DNA of 64,000 bases, from NCBI GenBank assembly GCA_017481495.1, contig JAFUPC010000093.1, positions 46,369-110,368 of the forward strand, written 5' to 3'. A model generated the notes under the pieces. It was not told the DNA's origin. It searched no databases and saw nothing but the letters and a program-made list of their open reading frames with translations. This DNA is from Clostridia bacterium (GTDB lineage Bacteria; Bacillota; Clostridia; Oscillospirales; CAG-272). Positions 1 through 8,886 of the stretch are shown one piece after another; within the stretch, counting starts at the first letter, position 1, and every line of letters starts with the position of its first letter. The position numbers and the translations under genes are program-made.

Positions 1-224
1 TCAAACAGCACGACCGGCATCCGTTCCAAAAAGAATGTCGCAAACCGCGCCTTGTCCGCGTAGTGGATGTATTCCATCATGAGAAGACAGTACACGGGGA
101 GGAGTGCAAGGATTCCCCATCCGCAGATGCGGACGGCGATGGGGAAGATTTGTCCGGGCAGGTCATGCGGCGGACGGGCGGAGCGTGGTGTATATAACTT
201 CCGGAAAAATTCAGATGCCCGCAT
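1..224 (-). CDS. N-terminal part of a membrane protein, possibly LTA-synthase family (runs off the left edge)
   Basis: The minus strand stays open from an ATG at 224 to the window edge (74 codons). GGGAG sits six bases before this ATG. The start overlaps the end of the upstream lipoprotein gene by 14 bases, so the two are probably co-transcribed. The visible protein has a basic N-terminus and one hydrophobic segment (about residues 29-48) followed by EYIHYADKARFATFF. That pattern resembles the first membrane helices of LTA synthase/sulfatase-type phosphoglycerol transferases in clostridia. The catalytic domain lies outside the window, so the family call is tentative. Confidence 0.5.
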   Translation of the reverse strand, partial: MRASEFFRKLYTPRSARPPHDLPGQIFPIAVRICGWGILALLPVYCLLMMEYIHYADKARFATFFLERMPVVLF

Positions 225-828
225 CGTCCGCTCCCGTGCCGTTGCCGGATAAGGTGTTTTCTTCGGATGAACCGAAGACCTCTTCATATGCCTGGTACCA
301 CGAATACGCACCGCCTGTCACGGCATCGCGCAGGTCATCTCCGACCCGCTCCGCATCGAGCGTCCATGCGCCCGTCTCGTCACACAAAAGCGGTATGACC
401 GCGCGGAACGAGCCTGTCTGTGCGGTTCCGCCGTTCAGCTTTTCCAGCGCCCATGTGGCGACTGTGGATGCGATGGCGGAATCCTCACTGTCATACACAT
501 AAAGGATGGCTTCGTTGAACAGGGTCATCAGGTCGTATCCGGTAGTATCGGCGGTGACGTTCCAGTGGGTATCGTCCACCTTTTCGGCGGAAATGATTTT
601 ATAGGTCATGCGCCGCATCGTGAACTGCTCCATGTCGGACAGTTCTGTGATCTCCCTGCCCATGATCTCCGTCATCTGGTTTTTATCGCGTGCGATCACG
701 CGGTCGAGAATCGCACCTGCCGCCGCTTTCTGCGCCGATGCGCCGCAGGCGGTGAACAAAAACAGCGCGGAAAGGAGCAATGCTGTCAGGATGACGGCGC
801 GCTTTGCCGGGTGAGATATTTTTATCAT
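211..828 (-). CDS. Lipoprotein of unknown function
   Basis: The 205-residue product has a basic N-terminus, a hydrophobic stretch and a lipobox FTAC (Cys28), so it should be a lipoprotein on the outer face of the membrane. The mature part is a small alpha+beta domain with no motif I recognise. It reads like the clostridial lipoproteins with DUF5105-like folds, but I cannot assign one. AAAGGAACC precedes the start and a consensus promoter lies just upstream. A partial membrane-protein gene overlaps its end, suggesting a two-gene envelope operon. Confidence 0.8.
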   Translation of the reverse strand: MIKISHPAKRAVILTALLLSALFLFTACGASAQKAAAGAILDRVIARDKNQMTEIMGREITELSDMEQFTMRRMTYKIISAEKVDDTHWNVTADTTGYDLMTLFNEAILYVYDSEDSAIASTVATWALEKLNGGTAQTGSFRAVIPLLCDETGAWTLDAERVGDDLRDAVTGGAYSWYQAYEEVFGSSEENTLSGNGTGADDAGI

Positions 829-859
829 ATCGGGTTCCTTTCTTTACAAGAATACAATT

Positions 860-888
860 ATTATACCACACAACGGTGTCCAAGTCAA
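860..888 (-). promoter_or_regulatory. Sigma-A promoter of the lipoprotein gene
   Basis: On the minus strand TTGACT and TATAAT are separated by 17 bases and lie about 35 bases before the lipoprotein start. Confidence 0.75.
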
Positions 889-930
889 GTACAGTTTGGG
901 AACTTTTCATGAAGATGATGGGGAAACGGG

Positions 931-972
931 AAAAAGGACTGCTGTGTACGCGGTGGTACTTACGGCAGTCCT
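931..972 (-). terminator. Intrinsic terminator of the Rpn-like nuclease gene
   Basis: AGGACTGC (935-942) pairs with GCAGTCCT (965-972). Read on the minus strand the stem is followed by a T5 run, just past the stop codon of the nuclease gene. Confidence 0.75.
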
Positions 973-1001
973 GTGTATTTTGGTAAAGGAATCGGGTGAA
1001 A

Positions 1002-1913
1002 TCAGAGATTCTGATATTCCTGTGCGAATTTGTTGACGGTTTCCAAAGGGATCGAAGTCATGTCGGAGATCAGTTCATTGGTGAATTGATTCCGGCGGAA
1101 CATGGAGAACAGAATCTGCCGTTCCTTGTCGGATGCACCCAGGGCTTTGCCGCGTGCTTCGCCGCGCGTTTCTCCGATTTGAAGTCCCTCTTCATAAATA
1201 TCCTGTGAATTCCATCCCATATGAATGCTCCTTTCTTCGTTTCCCTTGACAACAGACAAGCGGTCTGCGAGCAGGGATGAATACATATGCTCTGCTTTGT
1301 TACAATGAAAATCATGCATCAGGCGGCCGATGGGGTCATCTGCACGGTAGGCACCGTTGACATAATAAATATGGGTACCGTCGCCGAAGTCGATGTATTG
1401 ATTGTTTAAAAAATGCCGTTCCACTTTATAAATCGGCAGACCGTAACCCCAGATGTCGGTTTCCGTGATGAAAATGACGTAGGTATCGACCAGATTCCTG
1501 AAATTTTCTTCTTTATCCAGAAGATCTCCGTCGAGTTTGGACGAATAAAACCTGGCGCGCCGGGGAATGGCGCCGTCGCGGGAACGCTGGATCTCAATAT
1601 CATAAACCTGTCCCTCCGTATCCACCGCGCGGATGTCAAGATGGATAGAACGCCGGAAAGCACTCGTAATATCATGCTGGGTCGAAACCGATTTCACAGT
1701 GAGGTCATCGCGTTCCAGAATGATATTCAACAGATACGCTACACCCTCTTTATCCTCATGAAAAACCTCGGACATGAAGATGTCATCCATCAGGGTTGCA
1801 TCTGCGACATGGATGATGGTCTTTTCCATGTGTGTTAGCGTATCGGGATCGCGCCGTCGGTATTCTTCTGCGATTGCGTAAATGTCAAATGTGTGTTTGG
1901 GGCTGTCAGTCAT
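1002..1913 (-). CDS. Rpn family recombination-promoting nuclease / PD-(D/E)XK putative transposase
   Basis: The 303-residue protein matches the family known as Rpn or PDDEXK nuclease-family putative transposase, with DIFMSEVF near the N-terminus and the nuclease core LDIRAVDTEGQVYDIEIQR (D, then ExQ) at about residues 85-105. Family members are DNases linked to recombination. The C-terminal third is charged and ends in a helical tail, as usual in the family. I start at the ATG at 1913 because AAAGGA lies upstream; an earlier in-frame start adds 13 residues without a better site. It has its own promoter and terminator, so it is a monocistronic accessory gene. Confidence 0.85.
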   Translation of the reverse strand: MTDSPKHTFDIYAIAEEYRRRDPDTLTHMEKTIIHVADATLMDDIFMSEVFHEDKEGVAYLLNIILERDDLTVKSVSTQHDITSAFRRSIHLDIRAVDTEGQVYDIEIQRSRDGAIPRRARFYSSKLDGDLLDKEENFRNLVDTYVIFITETDIWGYGLPIYKVERHFLNNQYIDFGDGTHIYYVNGAYRADDPIGRLMHDFHCNKAEHMYSSLLADRLSVVKGNEERSIHMGWNSQDIYEEGLQIGETRGEARGKALGASDKERQILFSMFRRNQFTNELISDMTSIPLETVNKFAQEYQNL

Positions 1914-1934
1914 TCTGTCACTGTCCTTTCTTAT

Positions 1935-1963
1935 ATTGTACCACAAATTCAACAGAATTGCAA
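1935..1963 (-). promoter_or_regulatory. Promoter of the Rpn-like nuclease gene
   Basis: TTGCAA and TACAAT on the minus strand are spaced by 17 bases and end about 20 bases before the start codon. Confidence 0.65.
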
Positions 1964-2079
1964 GAGCATTTTCCGGCTGAAATATGAATTTTTTATGACC
2001 TGTGCAGCGGCACGGTGTGTGTTTTTTCTCCCAATATTTATAACAGATTGATATTTTTCATCGAAATTGCGGAAAATGA

Positions 2080-2108
2080 TTGACAAAAACCGCCAAATAG
2101 GGTATAAT
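2080..2108 (+). promoter_or_regulatory. Sigma-A promoter of solute-binding lipoprotein 1
   Basis: A perfect TTGACA (2080-2085) and TATAAT (2103-2108) are separated by 17 bases, 65 bases before the start codon. Confidence 0.85.
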
Positions 2109-2172
2109 ATATAATATATATCTTAAATAACGGATATGGATTCCGTAAAATTATTGTAAAAGGAGTTTTCTC

Positions 2173-3630
2173 ATGAAACGCATTCAATATCTTCTGCTGG
2201 CGTGCCTGACGCTGGCGGCTGTGGTTTCCTGCGTCGATGCGGACAGCGGCAATACCGATGTGACGACGACGGCGGACAGCGCGACCGAAGCTGTGACCGA
2301 AACGGAAACCGAAGCATCTCTTCTGGACGGTCTTGGCGAAAAGGACCTCGGCGGGATGGTCTATACCATTTTCGACTGCAACTCGGTGCCCGGACTTTTG
2401 CAGAGCAACATTCCCGGCGACGAAATGAACGGTGAGGTCGTCAACGATGCCCTCCTGACCCGTGATATATATCTGGAAGGAAAGTACAACTGCCAGATTG
2501 AATATATGCAGGAAAACAACATCAGCAAGCTGAAGACAATGGTCTCCGCCGGTGACGACGAATGGCAGATGATCATTCATCCGCTGGCTGCGCTGAATTC
2601 CCAGGCGACCGGCGGTTATCTTGCCGACATGAACGCCATGCCGTATCTGGAAATGGATCAGCAGTGGTGGAACCCGCTGATGTACGAAAATATGCGCCTC
2701 TACGATGCCATGTATTTCTCCTCCTCCGACATCGCGCCCGGTATCTATCAGATGCCGTGCTGTATGGTCCTGAACCTCAAGCTGTACAATGACTACGACT
2801 ATGATTTTGATATCTATCAGTCTGTCCTTGACGGCACCTGGACGGTGGAACAGCTGCGCACGATGACCAAGGAGATGGACAATGACATCAACATGGACAA
2901 CAAGTGGACGGTCTACGACGACTTCTTCGGCTTTGCCATGCACAACTCCACGGAATCCGTGCTGACCACGCTCATCGGCTGCGGTGTGCAGATGTCCGAA
3001 ATTTCCGCTAACGGCACCAACGTTACCTGCAATCTGCTCGACAACGACCATGCGGTCGAAGTCATTGAAAATGTCACCGATATGTTCCTCAAAATTACCT
3101 ATACCGACGACATCAACGACTATTCCAACATTCTCTTTGAGGAAAACCGCGCGCTGTTCTTCATGCACAAGCTGGAATCTGCCGCAACGCATCTGCGTGA
3201 CATGGAAGAAGACTATCTGATCCTGCCGTCTCCGAAGTGGGATGAGGATCAGGACAGCTATTATGCATTCCTGTCTCCGCACGGCTCCTGCTTTATTGCT
3301 CTGCCGCAGACGGTTGCCGGAAACGAAAATTACGGATTCCTGACGGAAGCACTTGCAAGATATTCCCATCAGTATGTCCGTCCTGTTGCGTATGAGCTGG
3401 TCTACAAGGAAAAGGATACCCGTGACGAGCGTTCCGTTGAAATTCTTGATATGCTTCTGAACAGCATGTACATTGATTTCCAGTCCCTGTACAACTTTGG
3501 TTCTCTCAACGACTCTCTGCAGACCATCTTCTTTGATGATAAGCCTTTGGTTTCTACTGTGGAGAAGAAGCAGTCCGCGATTGACAAGGCGATTGTTAAG
3601 TTTGTGGCGAACTGGGAGCCTGTGGATTAA
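2173..3630 (+). CDS. Extracellular solute-binding lipoprotein (paralogue 1 of 4)
   Basis: The 485-residue protein has a signal peptide with lipobox VVSC (Cys20), an acidic Thr/Glu-rich linker (about 25-50) and a bacterial extracellular solute-binding fold. It shares landmarks with three other genes in the window: DLGGMVYTIFD near the N-terminus, a loop at DINMDNKWTVYDDFFG, a DEDQDSYY patch and the C-terminal RDERSVEILDML. The Asp/Asn loop is calcium-loop-like in the paralogues but degenerate here. AAAGGAG precedes the ATG. It is transcribed alone, with its own promoter and terminator and no ABC permease or ATPase beside it. The ligand is unknown; family 1 members usually bind sugars. Confidence 0.85.
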   Translation: MKRIQYLLLACLTLAAVVSCVDADSGNTDVTTTADSATEAVTETETEASLLDGLGEKDLGGMVYTIFDCNSVPGLLQSNIPGDEMNGEVVNDALLTRDIYLEGKYNCQIEYMQENNISKLKTMVSAGDDEWQMIIHPLAALNSQATGGYLADMNAMPYLEMDQQWWNPLMYENMRLYDAMYFSSSDIAPGIYQMPCCMVLNLKLYNDYDYDFDIYQSVLDGTWTVEQLRTMTKEMDNDINMDNKWTVYDDFFGFAMHNSTESVLTTLIGCGVQMSEISANGTNVTCNLLDNDHAVEVIENVTDMFLKITYTDDINDYSNILFEENRALFFMHKLESAATHLRDMEEDYLILPSPKWDEDQDSYYAFLSPHGSCFIALPQTVAGNENYGFLTEALARYSHQYVRPVAYELVYKEKDTRDERSVEILDMLLNSMYIDFQSLYNFGSLNDSLQTIFFDDKPLVSTVEKKQSAIDKAIVKFVANWEPVD

Positions 3631-3687
3631 GGGTTACGGTTGTGTCCGGGGGGATTTCCGGATTCTGACAATTTGATAATATAATGG

Positions 3688-3735
3688 AACAGAGCTTCTG
3701 TGATGTGAGGTCGCGGGCGCTCTGTTTTGTTTTTT
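3688..3735 (+). terminator. Intrinsic terminator of solute-binding lipoprotein 1
   Basis: AACAGAGC (3688-3695) pairs with GCTCTGTT (3719-3726), followed by a T-rich tract. Confidence 0.8.
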
Positions 3736-3764
3736 GGGGGATGTTGACAAGTGAAGGGTTAAGG

Positions 3765-3868
3765 CACTTTCTTCTCTTCGTTTGAGGCATCCCCTACAAA
3801 ATCATCCGATTGCAGTACGAAATACAAGATCAGCATCATTGCCCTTCTGTTGACAACATTACCCCTGC
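3765..3868. repeat. Degenerate copy of dispersed repeat family A
   Basis: The segment carries GGCATCCCCTACA and a distal GTTGACAACATTACCCC. Both are pieces of the MITE-like family seen at 8.2, 10.3, 34, 50.3 and 58.9 kb. The repeat reaches into the stop codon of the convergent serine hydrolase gene, so that stop was probably supplied by the insertion. Confidence 0.55.
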
Positions 3869-6084
3869 CCTGCTGTACTGCTTTTCAGTTCCAGTTCCGG
3901 GGCGAGCATCCGGCGGACGCGGTAGTCGAGATAGGCGTTGTCGATTTTATCGATGGTACCGCCGATTAGGGGTTGGGAAGCGAGCAGGACCTTCTGGCTG
4001 ATGAGGGCGCGGGTGATCATGCCGGCACCGGGGGTCTCCTCCTGGCGGAGCACAGCATCCGGGATGCCGTTTGCGTGCGGGGTGGGGTTTAAGAACAGTT
4101 TGACGGTTCTGCTGCACGGGGTCTCTGGGAAATCGACAGTCAGGATGCAGACCGGGCGGTGCTCCTCATCGTGGGTGAAGCGGCAGGAAGCGGCGATGCG
4201 GAACGGGATTCCGCGAAAATAACAGGTGGAGCGGATGCTTTTTCCGTAGATGGAAGCCGTGCCGTCCGGGGCATATTTCATGCAAAGCACACCTGCCGGG
4301 AAGATGTGGGTGTCCTCCTGTTCCCGGTAAGTGACGAGGAGCTGTTCTGTCGGTATAGTTGAGGATGGATTCTCGGTGATAGTGCGGGAAAAGGAGAGGG
4401 AGACGAAGCCCTGCGTGTATGCGTTCTGCACCGCCTGCAAGACAACGGGGAGCAAACCGACGGCGTTTGACGGGATGACGGCGGTATCATCGGGGGCATC
4501 CTGTGTCCGGGTGACGACGGTGTGGGAGGGTTGAATCGTGAACGTGCGGTCAAGGAACGGGGCGGCTTCGGGGGGAAGCACCGTGATTTCACGGGAGGTA
4601 TTCGTTCCGGCGTGGGTGTGTGCGGGGGTGTGGGACGGCGTTTTCTCGCGAGGTTCTCTGCTCTCTTTGTTTCCTCTGCCGCGGCGCAGAAAGGCGAAGA
4701 AACCGCCCTGTTTTTCGTTGGATGTGTGCGGGGGCGGTGTCGTGGCAGAGAATGCGGCGGCAGTTTCTGCGGCAAGGGCGATCTGAGCTGTGAGAAGCTC
4801 TTTTTCTGTATGCTGTCGGATTTCGACCAGGGCAAGGCGGAGGTCTGCGGCGGCTCTGGGTGTTTTTGAGGGAGCATCGGCGGAAGCTGCTGCGGCATTC
4901 GTCCGGAATGCGCGGGCATCGGGTGCGGCGAAATAGTCCTCTGCGATGCGATAATAGGGACTTGTCTGGAACAATTCGTCATTTCCGGCGTTGGAGACGA
5001 GGATGGTGTCGGTATCCGGGTAGATCAGCACGTTCTGTCCGAGCATTCCGTTGAACAGCCATGCGCGCGGACGATCCTTGCGCGACACCCAGATCTGGTA
5101 ACCGTAATCGAAGTCTCCGTAATCCTTTGGAGCTTCGGCATGGGCGGTGAGAGCATTTTTCAGATAGTCTTCCGGGATAATTTGTGTATCGCTGCACACA
5201 GAATTGTGTGTATCGTTTGACGTTTCTGCGTTTTCCGGGGAAGCGGGGGGTGTAACGATTGACGTTTTTCCGCTTTGGGGGTCGGGATTCCAGCGGCCGC
5301 CGTGCAGGACGAGCGTTGCGAGCTTTGCCATGTCCTCCTGCCGCAGATACAGACCCCATCCTCCCTTTTCGATGCCGGCGGGGCAAGTCTCCCAGAAATA
5401 GTCCGTGATGCCGAGCGGGGCGAAGAGTCTCTGTCCCGCGAACTGCGACAGTGTCATGCCGGTTTTGCGGCAAAGGATGGCGGCGAGCATATACGTGTTG
5501 AGACTGTTGTAGGAAAATGTTATGCCGGGTTCTCCTGTGATGGCGGAATTGAGAAAACCGCGGATCCAGTCCTCATCTGTCTGGCTTTCCAGTTCATTGA
5601 AAAGGATACCTGTGCGCATGGTCAGAAGATCCTCTACCGACAGATTACCCAGCCGCATTTTTGCTACTGCCGTGACCCTGTCGGAGAAGATGTCCGTGAG
5701 TTTTTCGTCTGTGGAAAGTTTTCCGTCCCCGCACAGGATACCGATGCACAGCGAAACGATGCTTTTACAGGCGGAAAAGGTATATTTGGGAATGCGGACG
5801 TCCTGCGCACCGAACGATGCCTCACAGATGATGCGTCCGTTATGCAGAATGGTGATGCCGTGCATCCTCAGGTCGGGATTTTTGTGCAGTTTCCGCAGAA
5901 ATTCTGCTGTTGCGGCGGACGAAACGCCCTCCTCCTCCGGTTCCGCCCGGAGAAAATAAGGCGCCGGCAGCTCCGGAAACATCGGCTTTCCCATGGTGGG
6001 CGCAAGGTATGCCTGTGTCGGCTTTGCCGGATCAAACAACCGCGACAGAAGTGTCACGGAGCGGTTGACTGCGTTGAGATTCAT
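3859..6084 (-). CDS. Beta-lactamase-fold serine hydrolase with long low-complexity insert
   Basis: The 741-residue protein has the class C beta-lactamase / penicillin-binding-protein-like fold. The nucleophile motif is SACK (Ser104, Lys107), the second motif is YNS near residue 192, and a closing hydrolase segment IWVSRKDRPRAWLFNGM lies near 330. No signal peptide or membrane segment is visible, so it is probably cytoplasmic and an esterase or peptidase rather than a true beta-lactamase. A Ser/Thr/Pro-rich stretch near residues 270-300 and a second charged, Pro/Thr-rich region near 430-500 interrupt the fold, followed by an extra C-terminal domain of unknown function. The first insert contains three copies of the 14-bp motif related to GTGTAACGATACAC. 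Twice the usual family length. Confidence 0.8.
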   Translation of the reverse strand: MNLNAVNRSVTLLSRLFDPAKPTQAYLAPTMGKPMFPELPAPYFLRAEPEEEGVSSAATAEFLRKLHKNPDLRMHGITILHNGRIICEASFGAQDVRIPKYTFSACKSIVSLCIGILCGDGKLSTDEKLTDIFSDRVTAVAKMRLGNLSVEDLLTMRTGILFNELESQTDEDWIRGFLNSAITGEPGITFSYNSLNTYMLAAILCRKTGMTLSQFAGQRLFAPLGITDYFWETCPAGIEKGGWGLYLRQEDMAKLATLVLHGGRWNPDPQSGKTSIVTPPASPENAETSNDTHNSVCSDTQIIPEDYLKNALTAHAEAPKDYGDFDYGYQIWVSRKDRPRAWLFNGMLGQNVLIYPDTDTILVSNAGNDELFQTSPYYRIAEDYFAAPDARAFRTNAAAASADAPSKTPRAAADLRLALVEIRQHTEKELLTAQIALAAETAAAFSATTPPPHTSNEKQGGFFAFLRRGRGNKESREPREKTPSHTPAHTHAGTNTSREITVLPPEAAPFLDRTFTIQPSHTVVTRTQDAPDDTAVIPSNAVGLLPVVLQAVQNAYTQGFVSLSFSRTITENPSSTIPTEQLLVTYREQEDTHIFPAGVLCMKYAPDGTASIYGKSIRSTCYFRGIPFRIAASCRFTHDEEHRPVCILTVDFPETPCSRTVKLFLNPTPHANGIPDAVLRQEETPGAGMITRALISQKVLLASQPLIGGTIDKIDNAYLDYRVRRMLAPELELKSSTAGQG

Positions 6085-6573
6085 GGCGGAGTTCCTTTCC
6101 TGCGGGGATTTTTCTTTCTGTTATTGATTATACCCAATTCCTTTTACGGCGGCATCACGGAAGTGTAAAATTTCTATGTGTAAAAATTTAACAATCTTTG
6201 ATTTTTATGGTTTGGGGTGAAAAAAGATTCCCGGGAAGATGGAGGGCGGGAATCTTTTGGGGGGAGATGCGGGCGACTTATGAGATGGCGATGACGGTTT
6301 TGTGTGAGGAAATGCAATCGGATGATTTTGTAGGGGAAGCAACCTGCTTCCCGCGGATTTGGAAATCTTTCGCACCGCTGATGGATTTTATATTTATCTG
6401 GAATGTCGTTTTTGGGGGGCGACACTTCTGCGAGAGATTTTCGAGTTACCGCGTTGCGGTGACGTACCTCAATCCACAGAAGATCCATAACATCTTCTCC
6501 CCTCTCCTCAGGGGAAAAGTTTATTGTACGAACCTTTTTGCTTGCGTTCTTTTCAGCAAACGGTAAAACAACT
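6085..6573. other. Intergenic region with two repeat fragments, no convincing gene
   Basis: This 489-base stretch holds a half copy of repeat family A (about 6330-6400, TGTAGGGGAAGCAACC and the following ATCTTTCGCACC). It also holds a copy of repeat family B (about 6505-6570, GTTTATTGTACGAACC and TGCTTGCGTTCTT). A short plus-strand frame (6198-6566) consists of these repeats and has no ribosome binding site. The A/T-rich piece just before 6200 may hold promoter elements for the leftward hydrolase gene. Confidence 0.5.
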
Positions 6574-7263
6574 TTACCGGTATCGCCCGTAAATGCCGAG
6601 GAGGGAGATGAGGGAGAGGTAGGCATTTGCGGGGATGGTGCCGCCGGAGCCGAGGAGCCAGCCTTGGTTGTGGGTATGCTCCATCATCTGTTCGGCGGCG
6701 CGGTGGATGGCGAGCGGTTCGGATTCTGCGCACCAGGGGGCGCCGAGGCCTGCGGCGACGGTGAGGGTGTCATGATAACGGTTGTAATATTCCTGTGCGT
6801 GGTCGGGGGCGAACCATGCGGCGGCACCCTCCGCTATCGCTTCTTCGGGGGTTCTGTCCATACGGATGAACGGTTTGGTACGGGGGCAGCAGTCCTCATA
6901 TCCGCCGACGGCACAGACGACGGGGGAAGACTCTGCGATGCGCTGGGTTTCGGGGTTTTGACAAAGAACGACGAATGCCGCGCCGTCGGGGCAATGCTCC
7001 TCTGCGGCGGCAAGCATACGGGAACATTCCGTGCGGCAGAAGCGGCGGGAATCGAGGATGATGACATCTGCGCGGGTGCGTTCGCGTAAGGAGATCATGG
7101 TATCGGTATAATGCTCCGGGGTATCCCAGAGCTGCGGGCCGCGGCGCCAGATGAGCTGTTCTGTCAGGGTATCGTCGATGAACGGTGCGAAGAGCGACGG
7201 GGCGGTCTGCTCATCCTTGTTTTCAAGGATGGCGAGGAAATGGCGGTAATCTGGTTTTGGCAT
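6574..7263 (-). CDS. Short uroporphyrinogen-decarboxylase-like protein
   Basis: The 229-residue protein starts YRHFLAILENKD and ends WLLGSGGTIPANAYLSLISL, which resemble the first and last conserved blocks of URO-D / corrinoid methyltransferase proteins. Those families run about 330-370 residues, so this is a shortened or degenerate member, and the heme-type active-site arginines are not evident. I start at the ATG at 7263 because AAAGGA lies eight bases upstream; an earlier frame adds 22 residues without a site. No corrinoid protein or partner methyltransferase is nearby. It could instead be a separate small family, so function is left open. Confidence 0.6.
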   Translation of the reverse strand: MPKPDYRHFLAILENKDEQTAPSLFAPFIDDTLTEQLIWRRGPQLWDTPEHYTDTMISLRERTRADVIILDSRRFCRTECSRMLAAAEEHCPDGAAFVVLCQNPETQRIAESSPVVCAVGGYEDCCPRTKPFIRMDRTPEEAIAEGAAAWFAPDHAQEYYNRYHDTLTVAAGLGAPWCAESEPLAIHRAAEQMMEHTHNQGWLLGSGGTIPANAYLSLISLLGIYGRYR

Positions 7264-7347
7264 GGGGGTTCCTTTCCTTTTGGATATGTGGCTTCTGATA
7301 CAAAAATGTGCCGCACGGTCGTGCGGCACGGGGGGTTTGGGTAATGA

Positions 7348-8061
7348 TTATTCGGATACCTTGTTCTTGAGCTCTTCCTGCTTGACGCGGACACACTGGC
7401 GATAGATCATATCCATCGTTTCATCAACGTCGGCGGTGTTCTTGACACAATATTCGAGCGTCTTGCCGTTCTTGAGGACGATCTTGAGGACGTCGACCTT
7501 GATGGTGGCATCCTTGCCGTCGACCATCTTGAACGAAACTTCCTGCTCGTCGAGGCGGGAGGATTCGAGCTCTTCCCAAGCGAAATGCAGGTTTTCTTCC
7601 ACGCAGTCATCCTTGAGGATGGAGAACTTTCTGGACAGGATGCGGAGACCGTCGTTGGTGAAGTTGATGAGCAGTCCGCAGTAATAACCGTTTCTGTACT
7701 TTAAGTCCTTGCCGCGCTTGACGGGGGAATCCTCGGTACGGGTGAAGTCGTAGCCGCCGAGAATGACAGCGGGATGGAGGACTTCATAACGGCGGGGGAA
7801 CTTGAAGATCTCGGATGCGTCTGCTTCAATGGTATTCATCTTGGAAGCGACTGCACCGTCGATGTCATCGTCCTTCATGCCGGAGGTCAGGCTTGCGATG
7901 ATGATGACGATACCGACAATGGCAACGACTGCGGCGATCATCTTGGTCTGATAATTCAACAGCAGCAGGAGAACGAGACCGATGACGGTAACGACGGCAC
8001 CGATGATCGGAATCGTTTTGTTGGCTGTTTTGAAATACTTTTGGTTCTTTTCGTAATCCAT
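7348..8061 (-). CDS. Two-helix membrane protein with soluble C-terminal domain, unknown function
   Basis: The 237-residue product has a short cytosolic N-terminus, two adjacent hydrophobic helices (about residues 16-36 and 40-60) and a beta-rich soluble part of about 170 residues. Its pattern of alternating strands and a final helix suggests a PH-like domain, but this is inference. AAAGGGGATCC lies before the ATG at 8061. It sits directly left of the phage gene cluster and points away from it, so it probably marks the host side of that boundary. No family was recognised. Confidence 0.75.
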   Translation of the reverse strand: MDYEKNQKYFKTANKTIPIIGAVVTVIGLVLLLLLNYQTKMIAAVVAIVGIVIIIASLTSGMKDDDIDGAVASKMNTIEADASEIFKFPRRYEVLHPAVILGGYDFTRTEDSPVKRGKDLKYRNGYYCGLLINFTNDGLRILSRKFSILKDDCVEENLHFAWEELESSRLDEQEVSFKMVDGKDATIKVDVLKIVLKNGKTLEYCVKNTADVDETMDMIYRQCVRVKQEELKNKVSE

Positions 8062-8215
8062 AAGGATCCCCTTTCTTGTTTTTGGGTCACACGGGACGGT
8101 TTCCGTGGGCATCCGCTCCCTGTGTTCCCATATTTTGCTTTTTATCTTATCTATTATTATACCACGGCGCGGGCGTATCGTCAAGAGGTTTTAAGGATTT
8201 TTTTCATTAAAAAAT

Positions 8216-8347
8216 TGCGGCGGTGGGCATCTCCTACACGATACGAGGTGCGCCGCTCTTTAAGTTGACAGCATTACCTCAAAGAAAAAGTTTATTGTGC
8301 GAACCGTTTGTTTTATATCTTTGCCAAAGTTTTGTTTAGCAGAAACA
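8216..8347. repeat. Remnants of repeat families A and B side by side
   Basis: GGGCATCTCCTACACGATAC and TTTAAGTTGACAGCATTACC (8225-8278) match the outer flanks of family A. From 8288, GTTTATTGTGCGAACC to TTTAGCAGAAAC matches family B at 6.5 and 42.4 kb. The rest of the gap up to 8466 shows no gene. Confidence 0.6.
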
Positions 8348-8466
8348 GGATACTGCGGGGCGTTTTCTGTTCAATTCATCCGGAGAAAATTGTCCTCCGT
8401 AGAATATGAACCGGATATGTACGGAATTTGAATCGAACATAAATTCGGGAAATTATGGAAAAAGTA

Positions 8467-8495
8467 TTGACAAACGGAAAATTTTGTGCTATAAT
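8467..8495 (+). promoter_or_regulatory. Sigma-A promoter of the phage structural cluster
   Basis: Perfect TTGACA (8467-8472) and TATAAT (8490-8495) are 17 bases apart, about 47 bases before the first phage gene. It is a host-type housekeeping promoter driving the whole co-directional run. No operator palindrome was identified nearby. Confidence 0.85.
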
Positions 8496-8541
8496 ATTGG
8501 CATCGAAAACGAACAAACATTCTATTGGAGGTGGCGGCACT

Positions 8542-8886
8542 GTGATAAGGGAAAACAGGACGGTCTGGAAAAAGCTGATGGAAATGGCGTCTGCCGGGGA
8601 TCATCACGCGATGAAGCTGTACTACGAGCAGCTGGACAAAAAGCGCCGCGTGGAGGAAGGAAACGCGTCCTCCGGGAGTCGGGATGCGCCCGGGATTACG
8701 GACATGGGCGGCATCCGGGAAGCGGTATTCGGGTCGGCGGCGATGGCGGCGGATCTCTCCCGGGCGGTCTCCGCGGCCGAAGAAAACCGGGGTCTTGTAT
8801 CGAACATAAGTACGGATACGGGCGGCGGTACGGCGGGGGATGACCTCGGTGCGGAAACGGAGGATGAGGACGACGGGGCGGATTGA
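8542..8886 (+). CDS. Putative phage terminase small subunit
   Basis: The 114-residue protein begins at GTG 8542, with GGAGG ten bases upstream; an in-frame ATG at 8455 lies upstream of the promoter and is rejected. Its first 35 residues, including MEMASAGDHHAMKLYYEQL, resemble the C-terminal block of small terminase subunits. A classical HTH was not evident, and the tail is acidic (EDEDDGAD). It overlaps the large subunit by 47 bases, the usual order. It would recognise DNA for packaging; the absent HTH would suit low sequence specificity, but that is inference. Confidence 0.65.
   Translation: MIRENRTVWKKLMEMASAGDHHAMKLYYEQLDKKRRVEEGNASSGSRDAPGITDMGGIREAVFGSAAMAADLSRAVSAAEENRGLVSNISTDTGGGTAGDDLGAETEDEDDGAD

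Noticed and set aside
2038..3369. 443-codon open frame antisense to solute-binding lipoprotein 1
   Set aside because: It mirrors codon structure of a gene with signal peptide, promoter and terminator; its product is Val/His-rich and matches no family.
6198..6566. 122-codon frame between hydrolase and URO-D-like genes
   Set aside because: Built from repeat fragments; no ribosome binding site.
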